NCBI RefSeq assembly: GCF_002272075.1
Contig: NZ_NPBJ01000022.1
Coordinates: 1 to 64,000 of the forward strand
Length of the DNA stretch: 64,000 nt
Source: Terribacillus saccharophilus
GTDB taxonomy: Bacteria; Bacillota; Bacilli; Bacillales; Amphibacillaceae
Direction: 5' to 3'
Positions 54,621 to 63,708 of this stretch are shown here, piece by piece (positions within the stretch are counted from its first letter, which is position 1; every line of letters starts with the position of its first letter). The position numbers were made by a program, and so were the translations under genes. The notes under the pieces were generated by a model. It saw only the letters and a list, made by a program, of their open reading frames with translations, was not told where the DNA came from and did not search any database.

Positions 54621-55589
54621 TTATCTCTTTTTTGTATCAAGCGGTGTCAGTCTTGCTTCAATACTCTCCCGCTCCCCTTCGAGAAACGGCGGAAGTGCCA
54701 GCGTCTCACCTAAGGCATCCGGATTTTCATCCGTAGCGAATCCAGGTCCATCTGTTGCAAGCTCAAACAAAATACCATTCGGTTCCCGGAAATATAGTGA
54801 TTGGAAGTAATAACGGTCTACCAGTCCAGAATTCGGCAAGTGAGCTGCATAAAGGATTTTCTTCGCTCGCTCCAATTCTTCCCTGTCTTTCACACGGAAA
54901 GCTACATGATGTACACTTCCGCGTCCGGGGCGCTCTCGCTGTAATCCAGGTACTACTTCTACCATTATTTCAGCGCCTGTGCCGCCTTGGCCAACTTCGT
55001 AGATATGTAGATTCGTACCATCAGTAAGTTTGGCCTCTGTTTTTTTGCGGAATCCCATTAATTCAAGCAAGACCCGCTCTGTCGGTGCAAGTTCTGGTAC
55101 AGTCAGCTTAACTGGTCCAAGTCCAATGATGGCAAATTCCGCCGGAACATTGGTACCTTCCCAAGGAACACCTGCTGTTACGCCTTCGTTCTGTTCATCC
55201 GAAACGAGCATAAGCCGCTGCTTTTCTGGATCCTCAAAGAATAGAACCTTTCGCCCCTGCAGTTCAACTTCTTGTGACTGGATAGCATATTCTTCTAAAC
55301 GCTCTGCCCAATAATGAATTGCTTTATCTGATGCGACACGCAAGGATGTAAGGGAAATGCTGTTATTCCCAGTATACGTGCGACCAGCACGGTGAATTTC
55401 GAAGAAGGTCAAATCCGTTCCCGGACTGCCAAGTTTGTCAGCATAAAAAAGGTGATACATTGACGTATCGTCCTGGTTGACTGTCTTTTTGACAAGCCGC
55501 ATTCCCATTATTCTTGTATAAAAATCATAGTTATTCGCTGCGTTTGCTGTTATGGCTGAAACGTGGTGAATACCGTGAAGCTCCATCAT
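54621..55589 (-). CDS. Ring-cleaving dioxygenase, VOC family (MhqO-like)
   Basis: A 322-residue protein with two vicinal-oxygen-chelate modules. Metal ligands are expected at His in LHGIHHVSAITA (N-terminus), His in GSVHHVAFRVKD and Glu in FREPNGILFELATDGPGF. It is close in form to the hydroquinone-linked dioxygenases MhqA, MhqO and MhqE of bacilli, which belong to the MhqR quinone-stress regulon. No MhqR gene lies nearby. The ATG has GGGGG upstream. Confidence 0.87.
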   Translation of the reverse strand: MMELHGIHHVSAITANAANNYDFYTRIMGMRLVKKTVNQDDTSMYHLFYADKLGSPGTDLTFFEIHRAGRTYTGNNSISLTSLRVASDKAIHYWAERLEEYAIQSQEVELQGRKVLFFEDPEKQRLMLVSDEQNEGVTAGVPWEGTNVPAEFAIIGLGPVKLTVPELAPTERVLLELMGFRKKTEAKLTDGTNLHIYEVGQGGTGAEIMVEVVPGLQRERPGRGSVHHVAFRVKDREELERAKKILYAAHLPNSGLVDRYYFQSLYFREPNGILFELATDGPGFATDENPDALGETLALPPFLEGERESIEARLTPLDTKKR

Positions 55590-55705
55590 CTGCTTCGCCC
55601 CCTAAACATACAATTTATTAGTTACTTACAAAATGTAACTTAGTTCAAACAAAAATGCAAATCGCCCCTTCCATTATTGGTAGAATAAAGTGAAGGAGGA
55701 GAATT

Positions 55706-56254
55706 ATGCTGACAACACTTTATCTTGTGCGTCATGCGCATACCATTTATACACCTGATGAACGAAATCGGACATTATCTGAAAAGGGTTACAGTGATGC
55801 GAAGATAGTTCAGAAGTTATTAGCAACTGAACAAGTAGACTCATATATCTCAAGTCCCTATCGGCGCGCTTGGGAAACAATTGTGAGTGATGCTTCTACT
55901 GCTATACTGGATGAAAGACTGCGAGAGCGGCAAATTGCTGCTGATCCGGTTGATGATTTTCAGGAAGCTATGGATCGATTATGGTCATACGAAGAATATC
56001 AGTTTCCAGGTGGAGAATCGAACAAAGCTGCGAGAAAAAGAGGTCTTGATGCCCTCCAAGATATACTCACTGCTTATCCTGGTAAACGGGTCGCCATCGG
56101 AACGCATGGAAATCTGATGGTGCTGACGATGGGTCATTATGACAATCAATTCGATTATGCTTTCTGGAAACAGCTGCCGATGCCGGCTATTTGGAAGCTT
56201 ACCTTTGATGGGCAGCAATACATACAAGCCGAGCCTTTATCCATACAAAAATAG
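55706..56254 (+). CDS. Histidine phosphatase family protein
   Basis: A 182-residue phosphoglycerate-mutase-like phosphatase. The phospho-His motif is LVRHAHTIY (RHA instead of the common RHG), the second catalytic His is in IGTHGNLMVL, and RRAWETI carries an anion-binding Arg. Substrate unknown. AAGGAGGAG precedes the ATG. Confidence 0.88.
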   Translation: MLTTLYLVRHAHTIYTPDERNRTLSEKGYSDAKIVQKLLATEQVDSYISSPYRRAWETIVSDASTAILDERLRERQIAADPVDDFQEAMDRLWSYEEYQFPGGESNKAARKRGLDALQDILTAYPGKRVAIGTHGNLMVLTMGHYDNQFDYAFWKQLPMPAIWKLTFDGQQYIQAEPLSIQK

Positions 56255-56278
56255 CGGACATCATCTGTCCGCTATTTT
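56248..56278. terminator. Bidirectional terminator
   Basis: AAAATAGCGGACA with its complement around five bases. It overlaps the stop codons of the two convergent genes. Confidence 0.85.
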
Positions 56279-56770
56279 CCATCCATATGCGATTTCAGGA
56301 TAAGAGGCTCCATTAATCTGAAGTTTATCTTCGGCAATTTTCTTTCCGCCTAAGCCTTCATAAAAATGCCGCGCCTCATTGCCGACAAGCATCCAAGCGA
56401 CGACACCCGTCATCCCTTCCGCTGTAAGCCGCTTCTCCAATGATTGCATAAGCAGCTTTCCAATCCCGCGCTTCGTATAATTGGGATCAAGATAAATTGC
56501 GTATACCTCTCCATCGTAATCAGAATGTACACTTTCCCGGCATCTGCCTCCGCTGATAAAGCCAACAATCGTTTCGTCTGCTTCTGCTACAAGAAGTAAG
56601 GATCCGGATTCCAGCACCTTCTCAAACCGAGCTGCTCTATCTTCCAGACGAATAGCAGCTAAATAGTCAGCCGGCAATATATGCTGATAAGCAAACTGCC
56701 AACTGAGCATACTGATTTCACCGATTCTATTACAGTCATCTTTTACTGCTTCACGTATAGTAACTGTCAT
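56261..56770 (-). CDS. GNAT family N-acetyltransferase
   Basis: A 169-residue GNAT enzyme. The acetyl-CoA loop is YLDPNYTKRGIGKLLMQSLE (near residue 92), and the end of the fold has GNEARHFYEGLGGKKIAED. The acceptor is unknown. It lies 20 bases after the dioxygenase gene that precedes it on the same strand and may be co-transcribed with it. Confidence 0.88.
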   Translation of the reverse strand: MTVTIREAVKDDCNRIGEISMLSWQFAYQHILPADYLAAIRLEDRAARFEKVLESGSLLLVAEADETIVGFISGGRCRESVHSDYDGEVYAIYLDPNYTKRGIGKLLMQSLEKRLTAEGMTGVVAWMLVGNEARHFYEGLGGKKIAEDKLQINGASYPEIAYGWKIADR

Positions 56771-56789
56771 CCTGATCCCCCTTTTGGAT

Positions 56790-57542
56790 TTAAGCTAATA
56801 CAGTTGGCTGGAAATCAATTAATAGAATCGCACGTACACCTGGGCGATCCGCTTCCCCTTTTTTGATTGGGCTGACATAATGACTGACTGCCTCGTCATG
56901 TACTCCGTAGGATTCCAATGGCTTATGGATTTCAAAGCTTTCATGGAATTGACTGGAGTCTGCATCTTTCGGCAGCTTTCCTGCACAAGCAGGAGTCGCA
57001 ATGATGTTAAGACCTCCAACAACGTTATCGCGCTTAATTAGATGAGCAAATGTAAATGGTTCCCCATCCTGATGAATCAGGTTAGGCGAAGAGACGCCCT
57101 CTTGTCCATCTTCTGTCACTTCCAGCTTTACGAAATGAATGCCTGCATGTACTGGCAGAATTAGATCTTCTTTACGCCAGAAAGTTTCGTGATAATCGTG
57201 CATGATGATTTTCTGTAATAATTTATTTTCCAGGATATGATCCGGAAGGGATGGAAATTCACGGTAGGAATCGACGTACTCTGGATTGAAGCGTCCTTGG
57301 AAATACTGCGCCATGCTTCCGTTTTCACGTTCAATACCAGGCAGCCATTCTAAACGGCCATCTTTGTCGAATATGATTGCCCGTGAATAGCGGCGGTAAC
57401 GATTTAAATCCAAGGCATAGCTGTCTGCCGGCAGTGTATCGAAAACAGCCTGTATTTCAGCTAAATCCTGTTCCATCCCCTCATATGCCAGATCCTTTTG
57501 TAAGTCATATATGCTGTACCCTTGTTTCTCTAATGCGTTCAT
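56790..57542 (-). CDS. 2-oxoglutarate/Fe(II) dioxygenase family (PF10014)
   Basis: A 250-residue protein of the 2OG-Fe_Oxy_2 family, whose best-known member is the L-isoleucine 4-hydroxylase of Bacillus thuringiensis. Iron ligands are His157 and Asp159 in LIHQDGEPFTF and a later His (215 or 221) in YGVHDEAVSHYVSP; Arg237 in RPGVRAILLIDF should bind 2-oxoglutarate. The ATG at 57542 has GGAGG seven bases upstream. It probably hydroxylates a free amino acid; which one is unknown. A GNAT acetyltransferase gene follows closely. Confidence 0.83.
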   Translation of the reverse strand: MNALEKQGYSIYDLQKDLAYEGMEQDLAEIQAVFDTLPADSYALDLNRYRRYSRAIIFDKDGRLEWLPGIERENGSMAQYFQGRFNPEYVDSYREFPSLPDHILENKLLQKIIMHDYHETFWRKEDLILPVHAGIHFVKLEVTEDGQEGVSSPNLIHQDGEPFTFAHLIKRDNVVGGLNIIATPACAGKLPKDADSSQFHESFEIHKPLESYGVHDEAVSHYVSPIKKGEADRPGVRAILLIDFQPTVLA

Positions 57543-57649
57543 GCTTAAACCTCCACAAATCTTTAATCTTTCTCTATCATAATACATGCAGAGATAAAGG
57601 AACATGCTTTCGTTTGCGATTTTGTGACATTTGAACAGGAGTGACCTAA

Positions 57650-58156
57650 ATGAGAAAATCCAAAGCAGAATTTGAGAAGCTCTTTCAGACAGCTTCTACT
57701 ATTCAGAAGCTGCTGCAGGCCGGTGATGTACTATACAGCTCGATCGGTCCTTCCACCTACTTCTTCAGTCATGCCGGTATCGTCGGAAGCGATGGACGAA
57801 TTTTTCATGCACATCCATCTGGCGGTATCACCGAATCATTAACATCATACCTGTCCCGTCACCATCATGGCGGTACAATCACGCTGCTCCGGCCAAAAAT
57901 AGATCCGTCTGGTGCAGCAGAGTGGGCTGAACGTTCCATTAGCTTGATGAAAGGATACCGTTTTAGCCGCGCCTTGGCAGACCCTGCTTGGAATTATTGC
58001 ACAAAGTTTGTATGGCAGGCATTCTGGAGCGGTGCCAGAACCGATTTGACCAGTGCCCGGAAACAGCTATCCAGACGCTGGATCTTCCCTCGCCATATCA
58101 AGCATTCGGCCCATTTTGAGCCGATCGCAAAATTCTCGCTCGAGTATCGGCTCTAG
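57650..58156 (+). CDS. Permuted papain-like (YiiX/NlpC-P60-type) hydrolase
   Basis: A 168-residue protein. It has the permuted order of the YiiX-like group: His in SHAGIVGSDG (near 42) precedes the Cys in NYCTKFVWQAFW (near 116). The start GDVLYSSIG is also typical. No signal peptide. Substrates of this group are amide or lipid-linked and unknown here. GGAGTG precedes the ATG. Confidence 0.72.
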   Translation: MRKSKAEFEKLFQTASTIQKLLQAGDVLYSSIGPSTYFFSHAGIVGSDGRIFHAHPSGGITESLTSYLSRHHHGGTITLLRPKIDPSGAAEWAERSISLMKGYRFSRALADPAWNYCTKFVWQAFWSGARTDLTSARKQLSRRWIFPRHIKHSAHFEPIAKFSLEYRL

Positions 58157-58208
58157 TCATAATTTTCTGGTAAAATATGAAGATAGTATGATTAAAGGGG
58201 GATTTTGA

Positions 58209-59438
58209 ATGCAATTCGAACAGAAATTAGAAAAATACGCCGAGCTACTGCTGCATATCGGCTTGAAAGTAAAGCAAGGACAGGATTTGATGATTGTAGC
58301 CGATCTAGCTGCTGCTCCTTTTACAAAGGTGGTAGCTCAGAAAGCATACGAAGCTGGCTTACGTGATGTTATTGTCGATTATCAGGATGATAACATTACA
58401 AAAGCAAAAGTGAAGCTTGCAAAAGAAGATGATTTGGATTACTTCACTCCATTCCGCGGCCGTGTGTATGAAGAACTAGCAGCAGCCGATACTGCTTTCC
58501 TGGAGCTCAAAACACCGAATCCATCTCTCTTTGAGGGAATCGATTCTGCTAGAGTTGCCCGTTATACGAAAGCAATGGGCGCTGCCAGACAAGGCTATCA
58601 AGCCCACAAAACGAATGGCCGTGTGAACTGGCTAATTGCATCGGTGCCAACTGTAGAATGGGCCGAATCTGTTTTCCCTGATTCACAAGGCCAGTCAGCT
58701 ATCGACAAGCTATGGGATGCTATCTTCTTCACAACTCGCTCTGATAAGGAAAATACAGTTGAGCTGTGGGAACAGCATGTTACAGCTATGAAAAAGAATG
58801 CTGACCATTTAAATGCACGTAACTATCGCAAGCTGCATTATAAGGGACCTGGAACAGATTTGACAATTGAACTGCATCCTGATTCCTTCTGGACTTGCGC
58901 CGAATTTATGAAAGAAGATGGCTCTACATATATCCCGAATCTCCCTACTGAAGAAGTATTTACTATTCCTGTAAAGACAGGAGTAAACGGAACAGTTAGC
59001 AGCACAAAACCATTGAATTATGCAGGAACTTTGCTAGAGAACTTCTCCCTTACCTTTGAGAAAGGAAAAGTGGTAGACTTCACAGCGGAAAAAGGCTATG
59101 AAACATTGAAGAATTTGCTTGAAACAGACGAAGGGGCACAATTCCTTGGAGAGGTTGCGCTAGTACCGCACCAGTCGCCTATTTCTCAGTCTGGGATCGT
59201 GTTCAATAATACTTTATTCGATGAGAATGCTTCCTGTCATTTGGCTCTTGGCCAAGCGATTGGCATGTGCGTAAAGGATGCTCGCAATAAATCAAAAGAA
59301 GAATTGATGGAAATAGGCTTTAACTACAGTCTGACCCATGTTGATTTCATGGTTGGTTCCGGAGAATTATCCATCACAGGCGAAACGCCAGATGGAACAA
59401 CTGAAGCTATCTTCGAAAAAGGAAACTGGGCTTTTTAA
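58209..59438 (+). CDS. ampS: M29 family aminopeptidase (AmpS-like)
   Basis: A 409-residue metallo-aminopeptidase. Family features are the N-terminal YAELLLHIGLKVKQGQDLMI and the C-terminal metal ligands: Glu in GEVALVPHQSPIS, His/Asp in FDENASCHLALGQA, and THVDFMVGSGELSITG. Length agrees with AmpS and PepS. Cytosolic. AAAGGGGG precedes the ATG. Confidence 0.94.
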   Translation: MQFEQKLEKYAELLLHIGLKVKQGQDLMIVADLAAAPFTKVVAQKAYEAGLRDVIVDYQDDNITKAKVKLAKEDDLDYFTPFRGRVYEELAAADTAFLELKTPNPSLFEGIDSARVARYTKAMGAARQGYQAHKTNGRVNWLIASVPTVEWAESVFPDSQGQSAIDKLWDAIFFTTRSDKENTVELWEQHVTAMKKNADHLNARNYRKLHYKGPGTDLTIELHPDSFWTCAEFMKEDGSTYIPNLPTEEVFTIPVKTGVNGTVSSTKPLNYAGTLLENFSLTFEKGKVVDFTAEKGYETLKNLLETDEGAQFLGEVALVPHQSPISQSGIVFNNTLFDENASCHLALGQAIGMCVKDARNKSKEELMEIGFNYSLTHVDFMVGSGELSITGETPDGTTEAIFEKGNWAF

Positions 59439-59446
59439 AGACACAG

Positions 59447-59475
59447 AAAAGGAGCAGCGTAACGCTGCTCCTTTT
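59447..59475. terminator. Terminator between ampS and Nudix gene
   Basis: AAAAGGAGCAGCG with its complement around TAA, between convergent genes. Confidence 0.9.
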
Positions 59476-59476
59476 G

Positions 59477-60067
59477 CTATGTACGACAAATCATGAGTAC
59501 TTCTCGGTAATAGCCAAGCTGATGAGGACACAGTTCTTCATTCGCTACTTCGATCCGCTGACGTGGAGCTCCTGCAACAACTTCCGCTTCTACGCTTGCC
59601 GCTTTTCCCTCGACGAGCTTTTCCAAATCATTTACACGCATCCGTACGATTTGTAGCACTTCTTCGTTTAAAAGAATATCCGGCAGTTCCTCTAAGTAGT
59701 AGAAGAATTGGTGACAGAACTCCCGATCGACTAAATTTTTGGCGAATAATTCTTCTTGAATGATTCCTTTATAAAAAAGATCGCTCTCTTGAAGCGTAAC
59801 ACCCAATTCTTCCTGCACTTCACGTAAGCCTCCGACCACAGGCGTTTCGCCGCTTTCCAGATGACCAGCTGCAGTAATGTCGTATTTCCCGGGAAATTCA
59901 CTTTTATTGAAAGAACGTTGCTGTAGATAAATGTATAGTTCTGTACCATCATGTTCTATAAACCAGCAGTGGAAAGTCTCATGCCAGTCTCCATCACGAT
60001 GGACTTCCTCTCTTTCTTTCACCCCAAGCTCCCGATGCTGCTCATCGAAAATCGTCAATAGCTCCAT
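59477..60067 (-). CDS. Nudix hydrolase, isopentenyl-diphosphate isomerase-like
   Basis: A 196-residue Nudix protein. The Nudix box is AAGHLESGETPVVGGLREVQEELGV (near 66-90). The N-terminal WHETFHCWFIEHDG and LYIYLQQRS resemble the IPP-isomerase-like and YfcD-type Nudix proteins, but the IPP isomerase Cys motif is not evident, so a pyrophosphatase role is more likely. GGGGG precedes the ATG. Confidence 0.85.
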   Translation of the reverse strand: MELLTIFDEQHRELGVKEREEVHRDGDWHETFHCWFIEHDGTELYIYLQQRSFNKSEFPGKYDITAAGHLESGETPVVGGLREVQEELGVTLQESDLFYKGIIQEELFAKNLVDREFCHQFFYYLEELPDILLNEEVLQIVRMRVNDLEKLVEGKAASVEAEVVAGAPRQRIEVANEELCPHQLGYYREVLMICRT

Positions 60068-60141
60068 GTTTTGCCCCCATACTTATTCCTTTTTTACTAA
60101 TGTAAGCGATATCTCCAGGCTTGTCTACCGTATATTTCCAA

Positions 60142-61161
60142 TCAGATCGAGTTATCGCGCATTTCCTCGACTAGTGGCATGATTTCGTTCGCGAACCGCA
60201 CCATCTCCTGCATATGCGGCGAAAACTGAAGCAGCAAAAGACTGACACCAGCGTGCTCGTATGCAAGTATCCGCTGTGCAATTTGTAACGGGGTACCAAC
60301 CAGATGCGGCCGAAGCCCTCTTGCAGAAACAGCATCATCGCTAATTTTGCTTTTTTGTGCCAGCTCTTCCTCTGTTACATATGATTCGTAATCTCCGCCG
60401 GTAATTCTTTCCCATTCCTGGTAGGCTTCTTCCTCCGTTTCACGGCAAATGACATAAGCTGTCATACCGAATTCGGTAAATGGAGATTTGCCAGCTGCCT
60501 CACGACGAATCTGCATATCAGCGATCATACTGGCCACTTCCTGTACAGAGCCGCCTTTCATTACATATGCATCACATTTCTCGGCAATTGTCTGCCGTAA
60601 ATAGTCGCTTTCTCCACCAGCATATAATGGCGAAATCTCTTTGGTCTTGCCTGCCGGTAAATAATCGACATGCTGTACTTGATAGTACAAGCCATCATAT
60701 GTGTAACTGCTAGCTGTCCAAACTCCGCGCAGCACTTCAAAGAATTCCTCTGTTTGCATATAGAAATCCTCTGATCCTGCAATATCACCATCTAGGCGTT
60801 TTTGCTCCTCTTCACGCAAGAAAGAAACGACCGCTAGTGAAAAACGGCTATTACTAATCTGATCAATCATTACTGCCTGTCTCGCTGCTTCCACAGGCTG
60901 ATCGATGCTTGGCCGGACTGCCGCCATAATGTGCAATTTATCGGTTGCCTCCGCAATAGCGCCAGCAGCTTCCCAAAAGTTCAGCTGCTGACCGGCATTT
61001 TTTCCTTGGTATAGGTAGGTGTCTGGCAGGAAGACCGCATCGAATCCTAAGTTTTCAGCCGTATGCGCAGTTTCCTTCACATCTGACAGGCTAAGCGGTC
61101 CTCCATCTTCCACATGACGCAGCCAGCTGCTTGAAACTGGCTGCCAGTATGCATATTTCAT
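60142..61161 (-). CDS. LLM-class flavin monooxygenase under SAM control
   Basis: A 339-residue luciferase-like monooxygenase of the SsuD/SfnG-like branch: TIM-barrel start KYAYWQPVSSSWLRH, the substrate/FMN region LHIMAAVRPSIDQPVEAARQ, and YAGGESDYLRQTIAEKCDAY. Such enzymes use reduced flavin and oxygen to release sulfite or to oxidise sulfones and related compounds. The SAM-I riboswitch directly upstream means expression when methionine/SAM is low, consistent with sulfur scavenging. The flavin reductase partner and importer are not nearby. Confidence 0.87.
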   Translation of the reverse strand: MKYAYWQPVSSSWLRHVEDGGPLSLSDVKETAHTAENLGFDAVFLPDTYLYQGKNAGQQLNFWEAAGAIAEATDKLHIMAAVRPSIDQPVEAARQAVMIDQISNSRFSLAVVSFLREEEQKRLDGDIAGSEDFYMQTEEFFEVLRGVWTASSYTYDGLYYQVQHVDYLPAGKTKEISPLYAGGESDYLRQTIAEKCDAYVMKGGSVQEVASMIADMQIRREAAGKSPFTEFGMTAYVICRETEEEAYQEWERITGGDYESYVTEEELAQKSKISDDAVSARGLRPHLVGTPLQIAQRILAYEHAGVSLLLLQFSPHMQEMVRFANEIMPLVEEMRDNSI

Positions 61162-61214
61162 TGTTATTACTCCTTTTGCACATAGGAAATCCTACCGAAC
61201 GACACATCGATTCT

Positions 61215-61377
61215 ACTAAAAAAGCTTCTTCGATGAGAAGAAGCTCTGTATTGCAGCCGTCGTCATCTTATCACGCAGCTTTTGCTGCAGGTCGTAGCAC
61301 CTTCCTGCAGGACTGCCCTCCTACAGTGGGTTGCCGGGCTTCATCGGGCCTTTCCCTCCACCACTCGTTATAAGATT
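61215..61377 (-). promoter_or_regulatory. SAM-I riboswitch (S-box) with terminator
   Basis: Minus strand: ATCTTAT...CGAGTGGTGGAGGGA, the highly conserved GGCCCGATGAAGCCCGGCAA core, the kink-turn region, GAAGGTGCTAC and the closing ATAAGAT (aptamer about 61264-61377). Then comes the terminator AGAGCTTCTTCTCATCGAAG with its AGCTTTTTT end (61217-61245). SAM binding should stop transcription before the monooxygenase gene. Confidence 0.96.
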
Positions 61378-61397
61378 TCTTATGAATTGTACTTCCT

Positions 61398-61427
61398 ACT
61401 ATACCAGATTAGCAGTGTCTGATTCAA
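61398..61427 (-). promoter_or_regulatory. Promoter of the S-box transcript
   Basis: Minus strand TTGAAT (61422-61427), 18 bases, TATAGT (61398-61403), placed directly before the aptamer. Confidence 0.6.
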
Positions 61428-61439
61428 ACAGAATAACTG

Positions 61440-62438
61440 CTATTGCTTACGCTGATGTGCCTCCATCAAAAGACGGTACCCATCTTGTCTTGCTTTCTCT
61501 TCATAAACTGGACTGGTGAGCATGAACTCAACTTCCCCGCCGTAATAGTCTTCCAGCTCTTCAAGCTGCTGCAGCACCTCAGTTGGTGTCCCAATTACCA
61601 TGGTAGGACGATTGTCCTCAAGACGCTCTTTTTCATAAGGAGACATTTTGTAGTCTGCTGCCTTATCCGGGCGCAGCATCCCTTTGACTGGTCTCCCTTG
61701 TTCCTGAAGCAGCGATGCAACTTCATGACTTTTCGCCAGCGCTTGTGCAGCTGCTGTCGTCTCCGCACAGAATAAAAACAGACTTACCATCATTTGCGGC
61801 TGATGCTTCCCTTCTTGGAAGGCTTTCTGATACACATCCAGCACTGCTGCATCTTTATCTCCACGTATGAATTGGGCATAAGCGAACCCGATTCCATGAT
61901 ATGCAGCAAGACCAGCGCTGCCTGCGCTTCCGCCAAGGAGCCAGACAGACGGAGCAGTGTTAATGTTCGGCATTGCTACCAGATCTCCGAAGCGATGCTT
62001 TTCTTCTTTTCTTATATCCAAATAATGAAGCAAATCACGTATTTGCCGATCATACCAATCCTCCGGTACAGCCTTATGCTCCTGCAGTGCCCTTTTTGCG
62101 GCTGGCATACCGCCAGGAGCCCTCCCGATCCCAAGGTCGATCCTTCCTGGATGAAGTGCTTCGAGCAATCTTGCATTTTCAGCCACTTTATACGCACTAT
62201 AATGAGGCAGCATAACACCGCCTGATCCGATACGGATGCGGGAGGTTTTGGCAGCAAGATGCCCCATCAGAAGCTCTGGACTGCTATGAGCCAAGCTGCC
62301 AGCGTGATGTTCGGACACCCAAAAGCGCGTATACCCAAGCTGATCAGCGAGCTCTGCCAGCCTCACTGTTTCTTCCAATGCATCTGCCGCATTGCCATCT
62401 TCTTTGATTCGGGATTGATCCAATATACTAAGCTTCAT
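61440..62438 (-). CDS. LLM-class flavin oxidoreductase (MsnO8-type)
   Basis: A 332-residue luciferase-like oxidoreductase of the MsnO8 branch: KLSILDQSRI, RFWVSEHHAGSLAHSSPELL, RIRIGSGGVMLPHYSAYKVAE and RIDLGIGRAPGG. Substrate unknown. The ATG at 62438 has AAGGAG nine bases upstream. It ends just upstream of the S-box promoter, on the same strand as the SAM-controlled monooxygenase, but is not itself behind the riboswitch. Confidence 0.88.
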   Translation of the reverse strand: MKLSILDQSRIKEDGNAADALEETVRLAELADQLGYTRFWVSEHHAGSLAHSSPELLMGHLAAKTSRIRIGSGGVMLPHYSAYKVAENARLLEALHPGRIDLGIGRAPGGMPAAKRALQEHKAVPEDWYDRQIRDLLHYLDIRKEEKHRFGDLVAMPNINTAPSVWLLGGSAGSAGLAAYHGIGFAYAQFIRGDKDAAVLDVYQKAFQEGKHQPQMMVSLFLFCAETTAAAQALAKSHEVASLLQEQGRPVKGMLRPDKAADYKMSPYEKERLEDNRPTMVIGTPTEVLQQLEELEDYYGGEVEFMLTSPVYEEKARQDGYRLLMEAHQRKQ

Positions 62439-62541
62439 TCTACCCACTCCTTCTTTGTATCATATCCTGTGCGAAAGACTTTTAAAAACAATCCGTTTTT
62501 CTGTATGCTAGAAATGACCGAATAAAAAGGATGGTGCTCAA

Positions 62542-63402
62542 ATGATCGGATTTATCGGATTAGGAATCATGGGACAAAACATGGCAGCAAACCTGCTCGA
62601 AAAAGGCGAACAATTAGTAGTCTTTAATCGCACAAAAGAAAAAGCCCAAGCACTATTGGATAAAGGTGCTAACTGGGCAGAATCGCCACGGCAAGTCGGG
62701 GAACAAGCTGATATCGTATTTACGATGCTGACAGACCCAGCTGCTGTCCAAGCAGTTGCTTATGGGGAAGATGGACTTTTCAGCGGCATGAAGGAAAATA
62801 GTTTGTGGGTGGATGTCAGTACCGTAAAACCTGCGTTCACAAAAGAGATGGCTGAAGCTTCTCGTGCGCATCATATCCGTTTTGTTGATGCACCCGTATC
62901 AGGTTCAAAGGCTCCGGCGCAGCAAGGTAAACTGCACTTTCTAGTTGGCGGAGACGAACAAGATGTTAAAGAGATCACCCCGCTGCTTGAGAAAATGGGA
63001 CAAAGCATCCAGCATATGGGCGTCAATGGTAATGGCTCATCTACTAAGCTTGCAGTGAATATGCTGCTTGTTCAGTCTCTGACTGGTTTATCTGAAGCAA
63101 TCAGCTTTGGGGAAGCAGTCGGTCTTGATCGGGAGCATCTGATGGATGTATTGCTCGCCCTGCCTGTGACAAGTGATATCCAAGCTGGGAAACGGGATAC
63201 GATTCTCCAGCAGAACTTTGATCCGCAATTTCCTCTGGAGCATGCATACAAAGACTTGCAGCAGATTTCCGAAACAGCTTATGAAGCAGGCGCTCCTCTT
63301 CCGATGACAAACAGTGTTAAAGAACTGTATGCATTAGCGAAAAAGAACGGCTATGGCAAACAGGATGTCGCTGCCGTTTATGCACTTTTAGCAAGAGATT
63401 GA
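62542..63402 (+). CDS. NAD(P)-dependent beta-hydroxyacid dehydrogenase
   Basis: A 286-residue enzyme of the 3-hydroxyisobutyrate dehydrogenase family (YkwC/YfjR-like). Rossmann motif GFIGLGIMGQNMAANL, substrate loop FVDAPVSGSKAPAQQGKL and the catalytic Lys in GNGSSTKLAVNMLL are intact. The substrate could be a hydroxy acid or semialdehyde. Confidence 0.92.
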   Translation: MIGFIGLGIMGQNMAANLLEKGEQLVVFNRTKEKAQALLDKGANWAESPRQVGEQADIVFTMLTDPAAVQAVAYGEDGLFSGMKENSLWVDVSTVKPAFTKEMAEASRAHHIRFVDAPVSGSKAPAQQGKLHFLVGGDEQDVKEITPLLEKMGQSIQHMGVNGNGSSTKLAVNMLLVQSLTGLSEAISFGEAVGLDREHLMDVLLALPVTSDIQAGKRDTILQQNFDPQFPLEHAYKDLQQISETAYEAGAPLPMTNSVKELYALAKKNGYGKQDVAAVYALLARD

Positions 63403-63415
63403 CACATATTAGACA

Positions 63416-63447
63416 AAGAATCCGAATTTTTTCGGATTCTTTTTTTA
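63416..63447 (+). terminator. Terminator of the dehydrogenase gene
   Basis: AAAGAATCCGAA and TTCGGATTCTTT with a T tail. Confidence 0.9.
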
Positions 63448-63558
63448 TTCTCATCTATTATTTTTAATTAACATTGGCATATTAACAATATGTACAGGGT
63501 ATGTAGGCATAAGGTACTTAATTCATGTGAAGTAATTTTTTTGCTTATTTTCACCAAA

Positions 63559-63573
63559 TTATAATCATTATTA
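63559..63573. promoter_or_regulatory. Candidate PerR/Fur-type box
   Basis: TTATAATCATTATTA differs from the PerR consensus TTATAATNATTATAA at one position. It lies 135 bases before the DASS transporter start, in a very AT-rich stretch (63450-63700) that otherwise shows no gene, so chance is a real possibility. Confidence 0.3.
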
Positions 63574-63708
63574 TCTGTATGATTTATTAAATTTTTTAAA
63601 TCAGTTAAAAATAGGCACCCTACCAGCAGAATACTTTTATATCAATATTTTTATGCTAAGATAATTATGGTTTTATTAATTTATTATCTTTCTAAAGGGG
63701 TCTTCATC

